Shown here piece after piece: positions 63,555 to 64,000 of a stretch of DNA of 64,000 bases; position 1 is the first letter of the stretch, and every line of letters begins with the position of its first letter. This DNA comes from Desulfonema magnum (GTDB taxonomy: Bacteria > Desulfobacterota > Desulfobacteria > Desulfobacterales > 4be13): positions 5,353,633 through 5,417,632 of the forward strand of contig NZ_CP061800.1 in the NCBI RefSeq assembly GCF_017377395.1, read 5' to 3'. The position numbers were made by a program, and so were the translations under genes. The notes beneath the pieces were generated by a model that did not search any database, was not told the DNA's origin, and worked only from the letters and a program-made list of their open reading frames with translations.

Positions 63555-64000
63555 TCTTAACCTGCGACAACTCGAAAGTCGCATGAATGCAACAATAAAA
63601 TGACGCAATCCTCGCCTCGCAAATAATATGTGCAGGAACGGGGAACTTCCGGGCGGTTCATCAGCCTTTCACCAGCGTTGTTGAATAAGATTTCATTCTC
63701 ATTCTCATCCGCCGTGGTATTCACACTCACAGTTTTATTCTCATTTTTATTCGCCCTCACACTGACACTCGCAGTGGCATATGAGTCCTGTCAGGTAAGG
63801 GGCGCGGACGCTGCATGATGAGTACTGCGTATGCTGTCATGGCTAAAAATTTTCTTGAATTTTCCGATAATTCGTTGTAAGTAATATTCTGAGCTTGTGT
63901 TTTTTTTGTAAAAAATGAAACCAACAGGTATGGTGACAGAATCACTGACGAATAACAGCACAATGATTTTCTGACCGTTGACATCCCCTTATCCTGCGGC
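63555..64000. other. Terminal 446 bp without a recognised gene
   Basis: Several short frames are open on both strands but without any protein family character. The region has mild tandem runs such as cattctcattctcatccgcc and ttctcatttttattcgccct. Confidence 0.55.

Noticed and set aside
63630..63984. Small frames at the right end
   Set aside because: Hydrophobic but low-complexity (FSFSSAVVFTLTVLFSFLF) from tandem ttctcatt runs; no start signal or family.

Overview
The window looks like chromosome of a moderately AT-rich, Gram-negative anaerobe, most likely a sulfate-reducing member of the Desulfobacterota (Desulfobacteraceae/Desulfonema-like). This is inferred from a DmdC/FadE-type acyl-CoA dehydrogenase, a small DVU0772-type protein, a selenium-associated LysR regulator, a SulP permease, a KamA-type radical SAM enzyme and, most tellingly, a peroxiredoxin whose catalytic cysteine codon is an in-frame TGA with a SECIS-like hairpin behind it. 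No rRNA, tRNA or CRISPR was seen.

Layout. 1-1.3 kb: end of an acyl-CoA dehydrogenase. 1.4-3.4 kb: leftward stress operon (ECF sigma factor, zinc-binding anti-sigma factor, Spy/CpxP-like periplasmic protein). 4.4-13.2 kb: signalling genes (PAS histidine kinase, CHASE2 adenylate cyclase, STAS protein, an NtrX-like response regulator without GAFTGA) separated by repeat-rich spacers. 13.2-15.5 kb: rsmD, coaD and a LysR regulator. 16.5-22 kb: a two-domain protein related to acyl-ACP reductase, an M49-like metallopeptidase lipoprotein and a GcvT-like protein.

22-30.2 kb is an accessory, probably defensive, island. It holds a duplicated 415-residue membrane/coiled-coil protein, an OLD/AAA15-type ATPase and a DUF4276 protein. 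The second copy of this module has lost its ATPase gene and keeps only about 53 bp of the DUF4276 gene. A restriction endonuclease and a two-domain DNA methyltransferase follow. 30.6-42.6 kb: housekeeping and transport (PlsB-like acyltransferase, acyl-CoA ligase, SulP permease, a BASS/ACR3 transporter fused to a universal stress domain, an MBL-rhodanese sulfur enzyme, the selenoperoxiredoxin). 42.8-43.7 kb is a ten-copy, 99-bp tandem array. 43.8-51.9 kb: M16C peptidase, wHTH protein, rsmA, DUF4105 and DUF3015 proteins, and an orphan XRE regulator. 52.5-63.4 kb is a loose exopolysaccharide locus (two Wzz-type proteins, sugar transferase, Wza, Wzy/ligase, sulfotransferase) interrupted by a KamA-family gene.

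The spacers are dense with small mobile or structured DNA: several families of dispersed palindromes built around an AAACCCGGCTTTTT / AAAAAGCCGGGTTT core, nested inverted repeats, 'attcctgctttcgcaggaat' pairs, and many 7-bp tandem repeats (STRR-like), one of which has entered a coding region.
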